Position numbers and translations under genes: made by a program. Of a DNA stretch of 64,000 nt, positions 37,196 through 49,453 are shown piece after piece (position 1 is the first letter of the stretch; the number at the start of each line of letters is the position of its first letter). The DNA comes from Sapria himalayana (taxonomy: Eukaryota; Streptophyta; Magnoliopsida; Malpighiales; Rafflesiaceae), in the NCBI GenBank assembly GCA_029783825.1, contig JAREIK010002991.1:2247897-2311896 (forward strand), in the 5' to 3' direction. A model generated the notes under the pieces. The model saw only the letters and a list, made by a program, of their open reading frames with translations. It searched no databases and was not told the origin of the DNA.

Positions 37196-37859
37196 TTTCT
37201 ATAGCAAAAATTATCATGGGCGTTAGGTTTCTGTCTTTTTCATTTTTTCTTATGGCTTATTTCTTTGAAATTTTTATTTGAAAATTTACTTCATTCCATC
37301 ATTGAAGTAACAAGCTTAGTTGATTTAGGGTTTGGTTGTAATGACGTCGAGAAAGAATTTTAATTTTTTTTGTGGAGGAATTTCTAGGGTTATGTATTTA
37401 TAATTGTGACCTAGTTAATGAAGGTCATGATTCTGTGGGCTTGCTTTTCTTATCAACATGATATGTCACATCACTGTTTCTGATAGTTCCTTCAAAGTTG
37501 TGATATTAGGTCACAGCCACGGCTTTTCCCTTTGACTTGTAGTGATGTCTTTCTTTCTGTAACACCAAAGTTGAGGTACTGAAATTTGGTTGCAGCTTTG
37601 TCATTAAACTTTTGATGGACATTCTTTTTCTGTAACACTGAAGTCATGGAGTTAGGAAATATTCGTAGCTTTAGGGCTAGGGAGGGAAGAAATAACCAAA
37701 CTGATTACCATCATGGGTCTTCTGATTAGATTTTCAGAGGATTTTAGGGTTGTCAGTATCATGTAGACCTACTTCCAACCTGCTTATCATAGGATTCATA
37801 AGTCTACATGTATGAATGATATTATTAAATATATTAAGTTAGAAAAATAAATAATAATT

Positions 37860-39230
37860 AATGAATTTATACAATATAGTGGCAATGGTGTCTATGACAT
37901 ATGATATTTGGACTAGTCATAATAATGCATCATTTGCATACTTCACTTTCCACTATGTAGATTCTAAATGAAAACTTAATAAAAAGATTTTTGGATTTTC
38001 AGAGATTTTCCATTCTCATGATGCTCCCGCCATTTATGAGTACATGATGAGAATATGTAGAGATTATCATATTCATAATAAAATATTTAGTATCACATTA
38101 GATAATACATCTAACAATGGAATAACATTAATATGTTTGTTAGGACAATTAGAGATGAATTATTAGGTGAGAATTTTTATATTAGATTATTGTATCACAT
38201 TATAAACCTGATAGCATAAGTGGGGATGAAAGTTGTTTCCCCCGCATTAAACAAAATATGAAACACACTAAAATATTATCAGACACCTAGCAGACAATAT
38301 GAGTTTGATAGTCTCTATTTATTTGTGGGTCTAAAGAAGAAGAAATTCTAATTAGATGTGAGACATCATAAGAGTTATATGTTAGATACGAACACGTGAT
38401 ATCTAAATATGTCGATAGTAAGAGTAATAAACTTATTATTGATGGCACTGACTAGGATACTAGAATTTCTTTTATGAAATTCTTAAAGATTTTTGATGAT
38501 ACGATGAACATGTGTTCATTTGTGTACATGGTCACCACTTGCATCACACTCAAGTCAATATGCAATATTAGTAGCATATTTAGTAAGTTTAGAGATGACC
38601 CTATATTTAGTATTATGCCTATTGAGATGGAAACCAAGTACTTAAAGTTATATTCTACCATTCTATCTCTTTATTGCCTAGCTATCTGCATGGATCCTAG
38701 GGTTAAGGTGGAAGGGGTAGATAATATTTTGACACATATATCCATGTGCATGAACTAGATATACCAACCCAAAAGGTTCATTCATGATAAATTGACTAAG
38801 TTATTTACATACTACAATGCTAGGTATGATAGTAGTTATAGCTAGGTTTCGAGTATGGACATGGACACCATATTCGGAGATGATGACTTCTCCATTCAGT
38901 TAGGAAGGGAGAAACGACGGGATAGTTCATCAAATAGAAACACACAATCTCGGTACTTAGATATTGATTATTACTCGATTCTATCACATAATGATAATAA
39001 GAACCTTGATATTTATAATGATGAAAATCATATGAGTCCACCTATCCCATGCTGTCTAAGATGATAAGATTTACTGACTCCTCTAGTATCGAGCATAGCA
39101 TTGGAGTCTATATATTTTGTTTGTAGTCAATGTTATTTTGGATTGGAGATCGAGACTGAGGTCATATATCATTGAGATTCTTGCATGCATGAAGGATTAG
39201 GAGAATTTGAGGTTGAGAATTCAAGATCAG
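37860..39230 (+). pseudogene. hAT transposase remnant
   Basis: The frames follow a plant BED-type hAT transposase. A catalytic-core part reads VTFHFIDSKWKLNKK-like then FSITLDNTSNNG (about 37890-38130). The middle has FLKIFDDTMNMCSFVYMVTT then CMDPRVKVEG (38474-38720). The C-terminal dimerisation block reads DLLTPLVSSIALES (about 39068-39110) after one frameshift. Stops occur throughout and the N-terminal zinc finger was not found. It should be inactive. Confidence 0.75.
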
Positions 39231-39777
39231 ATTTGAACAAGAGTGTAGGAGTTAATAGTAGATGATGACTCATGAGATTTTGAGGATGTTGAGTCTACTG
39301 CTAGTAATACCATTAGACACTTACATGATGATGATTATAATTTACATAGTGACACTGATTGGCATTGTGATTGACTATGACAATTATTTTTCTATGTTTT
39401 TTTTATTTTTGGATGAGAGTTTTTTTTGTAATTTTTTATTTAAATTTTTATTAATCATTTTATTTTATTATGTCATTACTCATAATGGATAGCTTAAATT
39501 TTGTAAATTAAAAATATAAAATCAAAAACTGGCATGACCTGACTTTGAGCATGACCTGGCATGACCCGGCATGACTCTACATGATCCAACATGACCCAAC
39601 ATGATTATGCCCAGACTCATGTTGGTCAGGCAATGCCTGGCTAGCATAACATAAGTCATGCCATGCTGGGCATATCATGACTACTTTATCGAGTTGTGCC
39701 CTACATGACACGGTGGCTCGATTGGGCCTCCAAAATATGGGTCGTACTAGCACAACATGACATGTTTGACACATCTA

Positions 39778-41690
39778 TTTCGGGCTACAAATTTTCAGAA
39801 TGACAACAAGTTTAAATTTGTGATTTATTTGTATGAGAGCTTTAAGTGTGACTATGTACATGCAATACTTATTCTCACAACAACAATACTTTATCAAATA
39901 AACAACAAAAAAAAATATTTGAGTTATTTTCTAAGAAGTTCTATGTTTAATATTCATGGCTAGACCATCAATACTATTCTTTCTCCATTGAAAATCTCAA
40001 CTATCAAAGCTAACTTCTCAATATAATTCTTAACTTTTTTCCTTCTTGGTACTTTCGGTATTAGTCATTGATGTTGGATAAATTATCATTTTGATGATAT
40101 CATCTAAGAGGATAGTTGAGATGCAACTCTTTTTCTGTATTTTTGCCATAGCATTGACTTTACAAAATAGATGACTTTTTCAATTTTTTATACCTAATTC
40201 TTCATCACAACTTCCTTTGTAATCAGCCACTAAAACATTAATAATCATTTTAGATTATACTTCTTGAATGATCAATGTTGTATTTTTAATTTCTTCTAGA
40301 TTCTTAACCTCAACTATCTTTGTATTAGCCATTCAGACTTATGATGCAGCACTTTCAGCATCATTTTCGAATATAACAAAATCAATCACTAAAATTTGTG
40401 ATATGAAACTTTTCTTCAAATATAACCAAATCAGTGACTTTCTCTCTCATTCCATCATCTCTCTCTCTCTCTCTCTCATAGTTGAGTTTGATCTTCTCAT
40501 CTCAACTAGCATTTGGGAAAACATATATCTGAATGAAGAATTGGGGGATGGGTGAGAATCATAAAAAATAATTCCTACTGGGCTTTCATATATTTACTCT
40601 CTATAACTCTTTTAAGGCTATTAATATTGTTGATTCTGATTATCATGATGTGTATAATATAAGTCACTAGTTGGAACATAATAAATCTCTTTGTATCGAT
40701 ACTTTGGGATGTTTTCGTTCATCCTCATCACATATATTCTCTAATGATATTCATCTAATTCATTCTTCTCTTTTAGCTTCTTAAGATTTTTTTTGGTTCT
40801 CAACAAATTGATTAAACATCATCTTTTGATTGATTGTGTTCTAAGCCTCAAAGAATTAGCTCATTTCTATAAATTTGATCTACAATTGGTGGCTAAGAAA
40901 GAAACACTTAGAGAGAAAAAATAAATTATAAATAAAACTTAAACGAGTACAACAATGATAAGACTCTCTTATATAGTGAGAGAGCTCTCCTTTATCAGAG
41001 GCTCAAATTTTATCACATGTCATAATCTAATTACATCAAAACTCCTTAGAATATTTTAAAATGTGAAGAGGCCTTGAAATGTTTAGAAAATCCTAGAATT
41101 CTTGTGAAACCACTTCAAAAGTCTAGCGAACAATCTATATTTTATGGAATTTCAATGAGACATGACATATTTATGTGCCTATTTTATAAAAAATAAATGA
41201 GGAGCATGAATTCAAGTGTACCATTTTATAATTTCTAGGTCATTATTATAAGCAATGACAACCAACATTTACCTTTTGACAACACAATGACAAGTAGCTA
41301 TCTATGAAGGAAAGTATAATAAAAAATTAATTTTAATTGTCATCCTTTGGATTTCTATCCTAAAAAAGAAAATAAAAATTAAAATTATTTTTAAATATTA
41401 ACATTTTCTATAAAAAGGATGTTAACATTTATATTTTTTTCAAAATTAAATTGTGATTTTTTCTCTCTATTTCTCTCAATTTTAACATTTAAGTATTATT
41501 TTTTTTCTCATTTAATATTAAATTAGTATATATTTTGAAAAAAAGTAGTATTTATTGTGAAAAAAAAAACTTAAATGTTAACATTTAATATTACTTACAG
41601 TCACAATGTTAACATTTAATATTCACTTACAATCACAATGTTATTATTTATATTCATCAATTTTAATAATTGATGAATATGACTAGTGCA
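39778..41690. other. AT-rich stretch, no gene recognised
   Basis: No family was recognised in either strand's frames. A (CT)n run lies at about 40459-40478. Inverted TATTCATCAATT / AATTGATGAATA occurs near 41650-41680. Confidence 0.5.
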
Positions 41691-41699
41691 CACAAATTT

Positions 41700-42440
41700 A
41701 TTTTTAAAATTCCTTAAAATCTTTTATGATAAGACGAACAAATATTTATATGTATACACTCATCATATGAATTGCACTTAAATATATATGTAATATTAAT
41801 CGTATATTTTACAAATATTTATAACATCTAGATTTTTGTATCATGGATATTGACATGGAAAAAAATATTTAAAATATTAATCATTCATTTCATCTCTTTA
41901 CTCTTTGATTGCTTATATAAATCCTATGATTAACATCAAATGGGTAGAAATTATTATCAAATGTATATTCATCTGTATGGAATGCCCACAATAACTAGAA
42001 GATAAGATTCACAAAAAATTAGATAACCTTTTTAAATATTATAAAAATAAGTTTGATAGTTTTTATGAATCTATGAGAATAGAGATCAACATCATATCTA
42101 GAGATGATTACATTTTGAATTAGTTAGCTAGAGATAATCAATAAGGAGGTATGCAAAATATGAGTGAGCTGCCGAGATATTTATATATTAATTATTATTT
42201 TATTTTATCCTAAAATGATATAAATAATTAAGACATGTTGAATTAGTAGAACTTATATGAATTTCTATTTTTTATACTATCTAAAATGACATGTGATCCA
42301 CTAACCCTTCTGGTGTCTAGCTTAAGATCAAAGTATATATTTTTTATGATTGTGAATGTGATTTTAGGCAGGATAATCACTCTATAATTGTATATCATTG
42401 AAGCTCTATCATACTTAACAGATTGAAACTATTTATAAAT
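41700..42440 (+). pseudogene. Second hAT transposase C-terminal remnant
   Basis: It starts with KFLKIFYDKTNKYLYVYT, parallel to FLKIFDDTMNMCSFVYM of the remnant at 38474. It continues through YINPMINIKWVEIII and ends with a dimerisation-like CDPLTLLVSSL (about 42295-42330). Frameshifts and stops break it. Downstream, GATATCAATGACAGTCCAA-type sequence next to a (GT)n run (42690-42745) is the inverted equivalent of 35194-35211, suggesting the right subterminal part of the same hAT family. Confidence 0.65.
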
Positions 42441-43035
42441 AAGTTTTCAAAATAAAATAAAAGAATATAACTAGATAATGATATATACAAATATGAGTAT
42501 ACTGAGACTTTGAACTATGACAAATAATGATCCAAACTAGCCAAAGTAACATTAGACTGGCATGCATGTCTTTGAAATTTATTCAAATATATTTTTTACT
42601 TTTGATATTACTAACATTTAAAATATAATTTACACATAAATAAATTTTTTTTTATTTTATTTTATATACATGATATATGCATGTATGTATTGTGTGTGTG
42701 TGTGTGTGTTTAATATCAATGACAGTCCAAAGTTCTGAACATGTCTGATGTGCAGCTATGAATTTTTGATGTGGATAAGGTGACAATTTACCTACCCACT
42801 TAAAAGCTCATTTTAACGTTACAGTAATAATATGAGAAACTATATTCTAATTTTTTTATTAATTTGTTATTTTAATTATTAATAAGTGTTTGAAGTAGAA
42901 AATTTGGTGAGCTTTATAGGTGCTCAAATTGTTCGAATTCAATATTAAGATTTTTTTACCTCATAGACAAGATGAGTCAATTGTATACTTTTTTTATATG
43001 GAAGCCAAAAGCTTCAATACCAATAACTCAGTTTA

Positions 43036-43186
43036 AGATGAGTTTAAACTAATATTAATATATTGAATTTCATAATAACTATAAAATTAAATGTGCTTGG
43101 TCGAGATCATTATTGAGATGATTGACTGTGTGAAAGTTTGTCACATGCATCTACGAGGGGGTTTATAAGGAGGAATTGGGGGGGAA
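43036..43186 (+). mobile_element. 5S rRNA-derived SINE-like unit, copy 4
   Basis: The 5S-like head is complete and well preserved (ATTAAATGTGCTTGGTCGAG against 5S GTTAAGCGTGCTTGGGCGAG), running to CATGCATC at the 5S 3' end. The G-rich block follows (about 43153-43184). The A-tail and right duplication are lost by a small deletion relative to the right segmental copy. Confidence 0.7.
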
Positions 43187-43502
43187 TCAAAATTAATTAT
43201 ATATTTTTCTAAAACTTATATAACACATCGAAATTAAATAAACATTATACAAATATACACATATACACAAAAACTACAAACTTGAATTGTAGAGATAATG
43301 TATTGAGCACACCTATCTTAAAATCAATTACATACGTATCTTGATCCTTGACCATGGATCCGGTTTTAAATTTATGAGAAAGAATAGAGGGAAAGAGGAA
43401 AGAATATAAAAATTCATAAAACAAAAAAAAAATAAAAATGCGTGCAAGATTTCAAATAAAAATAAAATATTCAACATCATTGTTTGTTTGCATACTTTCT
43501 AT

Positions 43503-43808
43503 CATATTGTAACAATAAATCCTTGTCTCAACAAGGATTACAGAAATTAGAAGATGAAGAAACAAGTTTTGAAGAAGAAGAAATCGCAAGCAACAAGAGA
43601 GAACAAAATACCCATCAACTTGATAAATGTTTCAACAGTTGTTCAATAAAGAAAATAAGCTTATATACAAAACTTGATAATTAATAAAAAGCAAACAGTA
43701 ATTGAATCTTTACATCAAATCCGACATGGTTTTTTATTAAATCTCTGTAAGGGCATATGGGTAATTTTACCATAAACCCAAACCAATTGAATCGAAACCT
43801 AATCAACA
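43503..43808 (-). mobile_element. Solo-LTR-like insertion specific to the left copy
   Basis: The right segmental copy lacks this sequence, which gives an empty site (TACTTTCTACATGG near 61934). ACTTTCTAT occurs at both junctions (43494-43502 and 43808-43816). Internally TGTAAC...CAACA (43508-43808), a TATA box on the minus strand and a terminal hairpin CCTTG...CAAGG match the LTR at 63702-63999 in layout. A solo LTR of that family is likely, although the junction repeat is 9 rather than 5 bp. Confidence 0.6.
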
Positions 43809-43836
43809 CTTTCTATATGGTCACACAAATCATGCC

Positions 43837-43842
43837 CACGTG
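43837..43842 (+). promoter_or_regulatory. G-box of the left RNase H gene copy
   Basis: CACGTG is conserved in position and context in both segmental copies (61964-61969 in the right copy), about 150 bp upstream of the start codon. Confidence 0.5.
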
Positions 43843-43992
43843 ATGAGGACCGCCCTTACTCCATCGTGTGGCCCAAAACAAGCCTCAAGTCGACTTCGCA
43901 TTGAGGAAATGCCAGTCGTCAATCGACTGTTTATTTGGTTCAAGATCCTTGGAAATTTCAGTATCAATTAGCGATTTGGCTCTCCCTCCATC

Positions 43993-44038
43993 ATGTCTCA
44001 AAGAACACTCAACTTGAATCCATATTCCATGGAGTTTC
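43993..44038 (+). pseudogene. RNase H-domain gene, left copy: 5' fragment
   Basis: It starts MSQRTLNLNPYSMEF, equivalent to residues 1-15 of the intact right copy (62121). Then the Copia LTR begins. The remaining piece of the gene is at 48693-48776. About 600 bp between them, including the whole catalytic domain, is absent, so this copy is dead. Confidence 0.9.
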
Positions 44039-44345
44039 TGTTGAAACATAAACTTATTTTAGAAAAAATAATAATTTTGAATTTTGAAAATTCAAAGTTA
44101 AAGACTTGGTCTAAGTTAGTTGAGAATTTAATGTAACTTTGAATTTTTAAAATTCAAAATTCAAAGTTAAAGACTAAGTCTAAGCAGTTGAGATTATAGT
44201 GGACTTTTGTAACTTATAAATAGCTCTATTGTTTTGTATTTGATAATTCTATTCTTAAGTGTTTGAAACATTTTTTAAGTGTTCATTTAAGAAAGTTTTA
44301 TTATTTTCTTTTTTTTTCTATCTTCTTCCATCTTCTTTCCAAGAA
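44039..44345 (+). mobile_element. 5' LTR of the Copia element
   Basis: It starts TGTTGAAACATAAAC and includes TATAAATAG (about 44216). It is followed by a primer binding site TGATATCAGAGG (44348-44359). It is clearly related to 48391-48690 but visibly diverged (indels and many substitutions), so the insertion is old. Its right end is approximate. Confidence 0.8.
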
Positions 44346-44394
44346 AGTGATATCAGAGGTGATGGTGAATAGAGGTATAATTCCCTTCCAAATC

Positions 44395-45275
44395 TCAGTG
44401 CTCTACAAGAATAACCATGACAACGGGAGCATTAAGTTGAAGGCCCTCCTTGGATCACAAGATGTGTGAGATATAATAGAAAAAAGGCCATGAAGAACCA
44501 GAGAATGAAGATGCCCTATATCAAGCTCAAAAGAATAGTTTGAGGAACTCAAGAAAGAGAGACAAGAAGACTCTCTATCTAATCTATCAAGGATTAGATG
44601 AAGATGCTTTTGAGAAAATCTCAGAAGCAAATATGACAAATGAAGCATGGGAGAAGCTTCAAACCTCATATAAGGGTGCATATCCGGTTAAGAAGGTATG
44701 TCTTCAAACATTAAGAGCTGAGTTTGAAGCCTTAAATATGAAAGGAGGAGAAGTCATTTCAGACTAATTCTCTAGAGTTTTAACTGTAACAAATCAATTA
44801 AAAAGAAATGATAAAAAATATTAAGTGATGTAAGAATTAGGAGAAGATTTTTTGATTGATAGATTCAAAATTCGATCATATTGTCACTAATATTGAAGAA
44901 ACTAAAGACTTGCAAACCATGACAATAGAATAGTTGATGGGTTTCTTGCAAGCCTATGAAGAAAATAGGAAGAAGAAAGACGGGACCGTAGAGAAATTAC
45001 TCAAAACTCAGATTGATAATGTCCAGAATGATAGAAACTAATAAGGAAGAGGTCACGATCGAGGAGACCATAGACGTGGACAAAGTTGGAGGTCATATGA
45101 TAATGACAATAATATTCAAAGTGAAGAAAGCTCAACAAGAGGTTATGGGAAAGACAACTATAGATCGAGGTATGATAAGTCGCATATCAAATGTTACAAC
45201 TGTAAAAGGTTTGACCATTATGTCTCAGATTACAGAGCTCCAAAAAATAAAAGAGTTGAAGAAAATGCAAATTAT
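44395..45275 (+). pseudogene. Copia gag remnant
   Basis: The frames show the usual Copia gag: LKALLGSQDVWDIIEK-like (44435-44480, one stop), KKTLYLIYQGLDEDAFEKIS, EAWEKLQTSYKGAYPVKK, LRAEFEALNMKGGEVISD (44560-44766), and later a zinc-knuckle relic CYNCKRFDHYVSDY (about 45200-45235) with the usual glycine and last cysteine lost. Several stops and frame changes interrupt it. Confidence 0.8.
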
Positions 45276-48200
45276 GTGGAAGAAAAAAGTCGGTACAATG
45301 AAACCATGCTGCTGGCTTATAATGGCAATGCAAAAAGTGAAGATAACTCATGGTACCTTGATTCTGGTGCAAGCAATCATATGTCTAAGAAAAGAAGTAT
45401 GTTCGTAGAGCTTAATGAATCAGTAAGTGGGAATGTGATTTTTGGAAATGAATCAAAGGTAGCAGTGAAAGGTAGAGATAATATTCTCATCCGATTAAAA
45501 AATAGAAATAATAAATTTATTTCCAATGTTTATTATATACCGAATACTAAAAGTAATATTTTGACTATAGGACAGCTCTTAGAGAAAGATTATAATATCC
45601 ATCTAAAAGATAATAATCTTTATATAAAATATAAGAAAAATAATTTAATTACTAAAATGCCAATGTCAAAAAATCAAATGTTTATGCTTGGCATTTAAAG
45701 TGATCTTGCAAAGTGTCTCAAGACATGTTACAAAGATACAACTTGACTTTGACATCTTTGATTTGGACATTTCAACTTCGGAGGATTGAAATTACTCTCC
45801 AAGAAGCAAATGGTGAGAAGAATACCAGTCATTAGTCATCCTAATCAAATATGAAAGGATGTCTACTTGGAAAGCAATTCAAGAAGTGCTTTCCAAAGGA
45901 GTCAAGCTCAAGAGCTCGAAAGCCACTAGAACTTATACATACGGATGTGTGTGATCCAATCAAGCCAAGCTCACTCGGTAAGAGCAAATATTTTCTTCTC
46001 TTTATCGATGATTTTCAAGAAAAACTTGGGTATATTTTTTAAAATAAAAATTAGAGGTATTAAAAAATTCAAGAAGTTCAAAAACCTTGTCGAGAAGGAA
46101 AGTGAGGTTCTAATCATATCCATGAGATCAGATCATGGATAAGAATTTACATCGAACAAATTTTAGAAATATTATAAAGATCATAGAATTCAAAGACTTC
46201 TCACAGTTCTGAGATCCTCCCAACAAAATGGAGTGGCATAAAAGAATAATAGAACTATCTCTGACATGGTGAGGAGCATGCATAAAAGCAAGAAGTTACC
46301 AAAGGAATTGTGGGCAGAAGCAATTGCATGTGTAGCGGATCTATCCAATCAATCTCTAACAAGAAGCATATGGGAGAAAACACCACAAGAAACTTGGAGT
46401 GGAAGAAAGCCATGTATTTCCCATCTAAAAGTCTTCGGAGGCATAGCTCATGTGCATGTCCTTGATGAGCAAAGAAGTAAGTTGGATGATAAAAGTCGGA
46501 AATACATCTTCATTAGTTATGATGCAAACTCTAAAGGCTAAAAGCTTTATAATCATGATACTGGAAAGATAGTCATTAGTCGAGATGTCATATTTGATGA
46601 AGAAGGAGAATGAGATTGGGAACAACAAAATGAAGACTACAACTTCTTCCATTTTGTTGAAGAAGATGATGTTGAACATCCAATGCTAGAACAAGCAGAT
46701 GATGAGCCTACTACCCCACCAATTTTATCAGCTGGGAGTATTCAAGAAGAGGAAAGCTCAAGTGAAAGAATTCCACGTTTCAGAAGCATAAAAAAAATAT
46801 ATGAGGTAACAGAAAATCAAGAGAATCTTAATATCTTTTGTCACTTTGTTGACTATGAGCATATGAACTTTCAAGAAGCAATTAGAAACAAGAATTTGAA
46901 ACAAGCAATGAATGAAGAAATAAAGGCAATCAAGAAGAATGATACATGGGAATTAGCTTCACTTCCTAAAGGGCACAAGACAATTGGTGTGAAATGGGTG
47001 TACAAAGCAAAAAAAAATATCAAAGGAGAAGTCAAAAGATACAAGGCAAGATTGGTGGAAAAAGGTTACAGTCAAAGAGCCTATATTGATTATGATGAGG
47101 TATTTGCTCCAGTTGCTCGATTAGAAACTATTAGATTTTTTATTTCTTTGGCCGCTCAAAATAATTGGAGGATACAACAAATGGATGTGAAATCTGCCTT
47201 CCTAAATGGATTCCTTGAAGAAGAAATCTATATTGAGCAACCACAAGGATATGAAGTAAAAGGAGGAGAAGATAAAGTCTTAAAGCTGAAGAAGGTACTG
47301 CATGGATTGAAGCAAACTCCAAGAACTTGGAATGCTCGAATTGACAAATACCTTCAAGGAATAAATTTTATCAAGTGTCCATATGAGCATGAAATCTATA
47401 TCAAAATTGAAAATGGTGATATTCTTATTATATACTTGTATGCAGATGACTTAATTTTCACAGGTAGCAATCCAAGCATGTTTGACAAGTTAAAGAAAGA
47501 TATGACGAATGAGTTCGAGATGACAGATATTGGACTCATGTCTTACTACCTTAGTATTGAAGTTAAGCAAGAAGAAAAGGGAATCCTAATCACCCAAGAA
47601 GGCTATGCTAAAGATATACTTAATAAGTTCAAGATGGATAACTCTAATACAGTTGGGATGTTAATAGAATGTGGAATCAAATTATCCAAGCATGAGAAAG
47701 GAAGTAGAGTGGATCCCACTCTCTACAAAAGCTTAGTGGGAAGTCTACTCTACCTAACATGTATAAGGCCTGATATTCTTTATGCGGTTGGAGTCATTAG
47801 AAGATACGTAGAGAATCCAACAACTCATTGGAAGATAGAAAAGAGAATCCTTCACTATATTAAAGGTACTACAGACTTCAGCTTGTATTATTCTGTTTGT
47901 GCTAATTTCAAGCTTGTTGGGTATAGCGATAGTAATTGGAGTAAAGACATAGATGATCGCAAGAGTACTAATGGTTTTGTATTCTATATGGGAGACACTG
48001 CATGTACTTGGGTATCAAAGAAGCAGCCGATTGTCACTCTTTCCACTTGTGAAGCAGAGTATGTAGCAGCTACCTCTTGTGTATGTCATGTAATCTGGCT
48101 TCAAAATCTTTTAAAAGAGTTAGGGGTGCCTCAACAAGAGCCGACCAAAATTTTTGTGGACAACAAGTCAGCAATAGCTTTGGCCAAGAACTCAGTCTTC

Positions 48201-48380
48201 CATGATTGAAGTAAGCATATTGATACTCGCTATCATTATATTAGAGAGTGCATTATGAAGAAGGATGTACAGTTGGAGCATGTGAAGTCTCATGATCAAT
48301 TATCTGATATTTTTACCAAGCCTCTCAAGCAAGAAGATTTCACCTGGCAAAGAAGTTTACTCGGAGTAATAAAATCAAGT
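45276..48380 (+). pseudogene. Copia pol remnant: protease, integrase, RT and RNase H
   Basis: Protease is recognisable by WYLDSGASNHM (about 45350). GAG-pre-integrase and integrase follow at 45700-46540 with stops (CLLGKQFKKCF, HTDVCDP, MRSDHG, SSQQNGVA, LWAEAI, HLKVFGGIAHVHV). Reverse transcriptase and RNase H stay open for 508 codons (46683-48209). They contain WVYKAKKNIKGEVKRYKARL, QQMDVKSAFLNG, the catalytic YADD (LYADDLIFTG) and an RNase H part with SDSNWSKD and STCEAEYVAA. A stop at 48207 cuts the last ~50 residues (SKHIDTRYHYIRE, DIFTKPL). The intact RT frame contrasts with the broken integrase. Confidence 0.9.
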
Positions 48381-48390
48381 TAAAGGAATG

Positions 48391-48690
48391 GAATTGAAAC
48401 ATAAACTTCATTTAACAAAAAAATAATAATAATAATTTTAAAATTTTAAAGTTAAAGACTTGGTCTAAGTTAGTTGAGAATTTACTGTAACTTTGAATTT
48501 TCATAATTCAATGTTTTCAAAATAACTACCTAAGACTATGTCTAAGGTATTTGAGATTTTTGAGGGCTTTATAACCTATAAATGACTATATTGTATTTGT
48601 GTTTAAGTTATTACATTCTTAAGTGTATTGAAGTATTTTTTTTAAAGTGTTATTATTCTTCTCTATCTTCTTCCATTTTTCTTTCTAACA
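48391..48690 (+). mobile_element. 3' LTR of the Copia element
   Basis: It is related to 44039-44345 (TTGAAACATAAACTT, AAAGACTTGGTCTAAG, TATAAATGA) and ends TCTAACA at 48690. The next bases AGTTTGAC belong to the RNase H gene tail. AGTTT occurs at both outer edges (44033-44037 and 48691-48695), but it is also microhomology present in the intact gene, so a true 5-bp duplication is not proven. Confidence 0.8.
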
Positions 48691-48692
48691 AG

Positions 48693-48776
48693 TTTGACTA
48701 TCCTCCTCAAGATCTGACTTTCATCAATGAGAAAGACAAGATTGGGATTAGTTGTTTGAGAAGAATCATTGTATGA
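48693..48776 (+). pseudogene. RNase H-domain gene, left copy: 3' fragment
   Basis: It encodes FDYPPQDLTFINEKDKIG then ISCLRRIIV-stop, equivalent to residues 216-242 of the right copy (FDSPPQDLTLIIEKDKIG). The frame is still open. Nearly all differences are C-to-T or G-to-A in the left copy. Confidence 0.9.
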
Positions 48777-49453
48777 ACAATAATATAAACATTCTCATAC
48801 TTTTCCTCAAGCTCAAATCAAAAAAAAATTTATTTATCTCATAATTAGCGCTAGGAATGATTATGATATAATCGCTAGAGATGAGCTATTTCATTCATTT
48901 ATGTTATAACTTTAATTTGAAATGTATCCAAAAAAATATAGAAACCATCGCACTACATTTCATGTATCGTGTAGTGTGTGTTTTGTGTGTGTGTTTTTAT
49001 GTGTGGACGTCATCTTCTAAGAGCATTCAATTTTTTATGGAAGATTATTATCGAAACCTTTGATCTTCTTCAACAGTAAATGTCAAATTTAATCAATTAT
49101 AGTAGATTACACAAATAATCATAAGAAATACACCCGGGCCCTGATGACACCCACATTAGGGCTACGTATAAATCATGGAGAAGAGTAGAAGGATGGTGAG
49201 ATGGATTTTTTAGCCACTAAAATTACCTTATGGAGCATCAAGGTGCACACCACAATAATTATTAAAGGAACAGATGAAATCTCATTTTGATGTGATGGGT
49301 CTTGTTGGGTATTCTCATTTTGAAGGAACTTAATGAAACCATGCACACAATGAATATATCGATGGCATGTGTATCCTGTTGAAAAGAAGTGAACATCTTC
49401 TTTCAAAATACAAACATTTCAATTTTTTGGCACGGGCATGAAAGGAATGGATG
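48777..49453. other. 3' flank of the left RNase H copy
   Basis: Non-coding, collinear with 62850-63650. It includes conserved words such as AGAAACCATCGCACTACATT and CACATTAGGGCTAC. Confidence 0.8.

Larger units (their letters stand above)
34893..39777 (+). mobile_element. Large hAT element, decayed, with nested retroelement
   Basis: The ends read TAGAGGTGTCAACTAG (left) and, reverse-complemented, TAGATGTGTCAAACATG (right). Similarity between the inverted ends continues for about 85 bp (for example GCTAGCACG against GCTAGTACG). Subterminal regions are rich in GGCATGAC/GGCCC motifs as in the hAT MITEs of the window. A transposase remnant lies at 37860-39230. The flanking 8-bp sequences (CACAAAAA and TTTCGGGC) do not match, so either the duplication decayed or the ends were rearranged. 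35330-36400 has no recognised gene. Confidence 0.55.
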
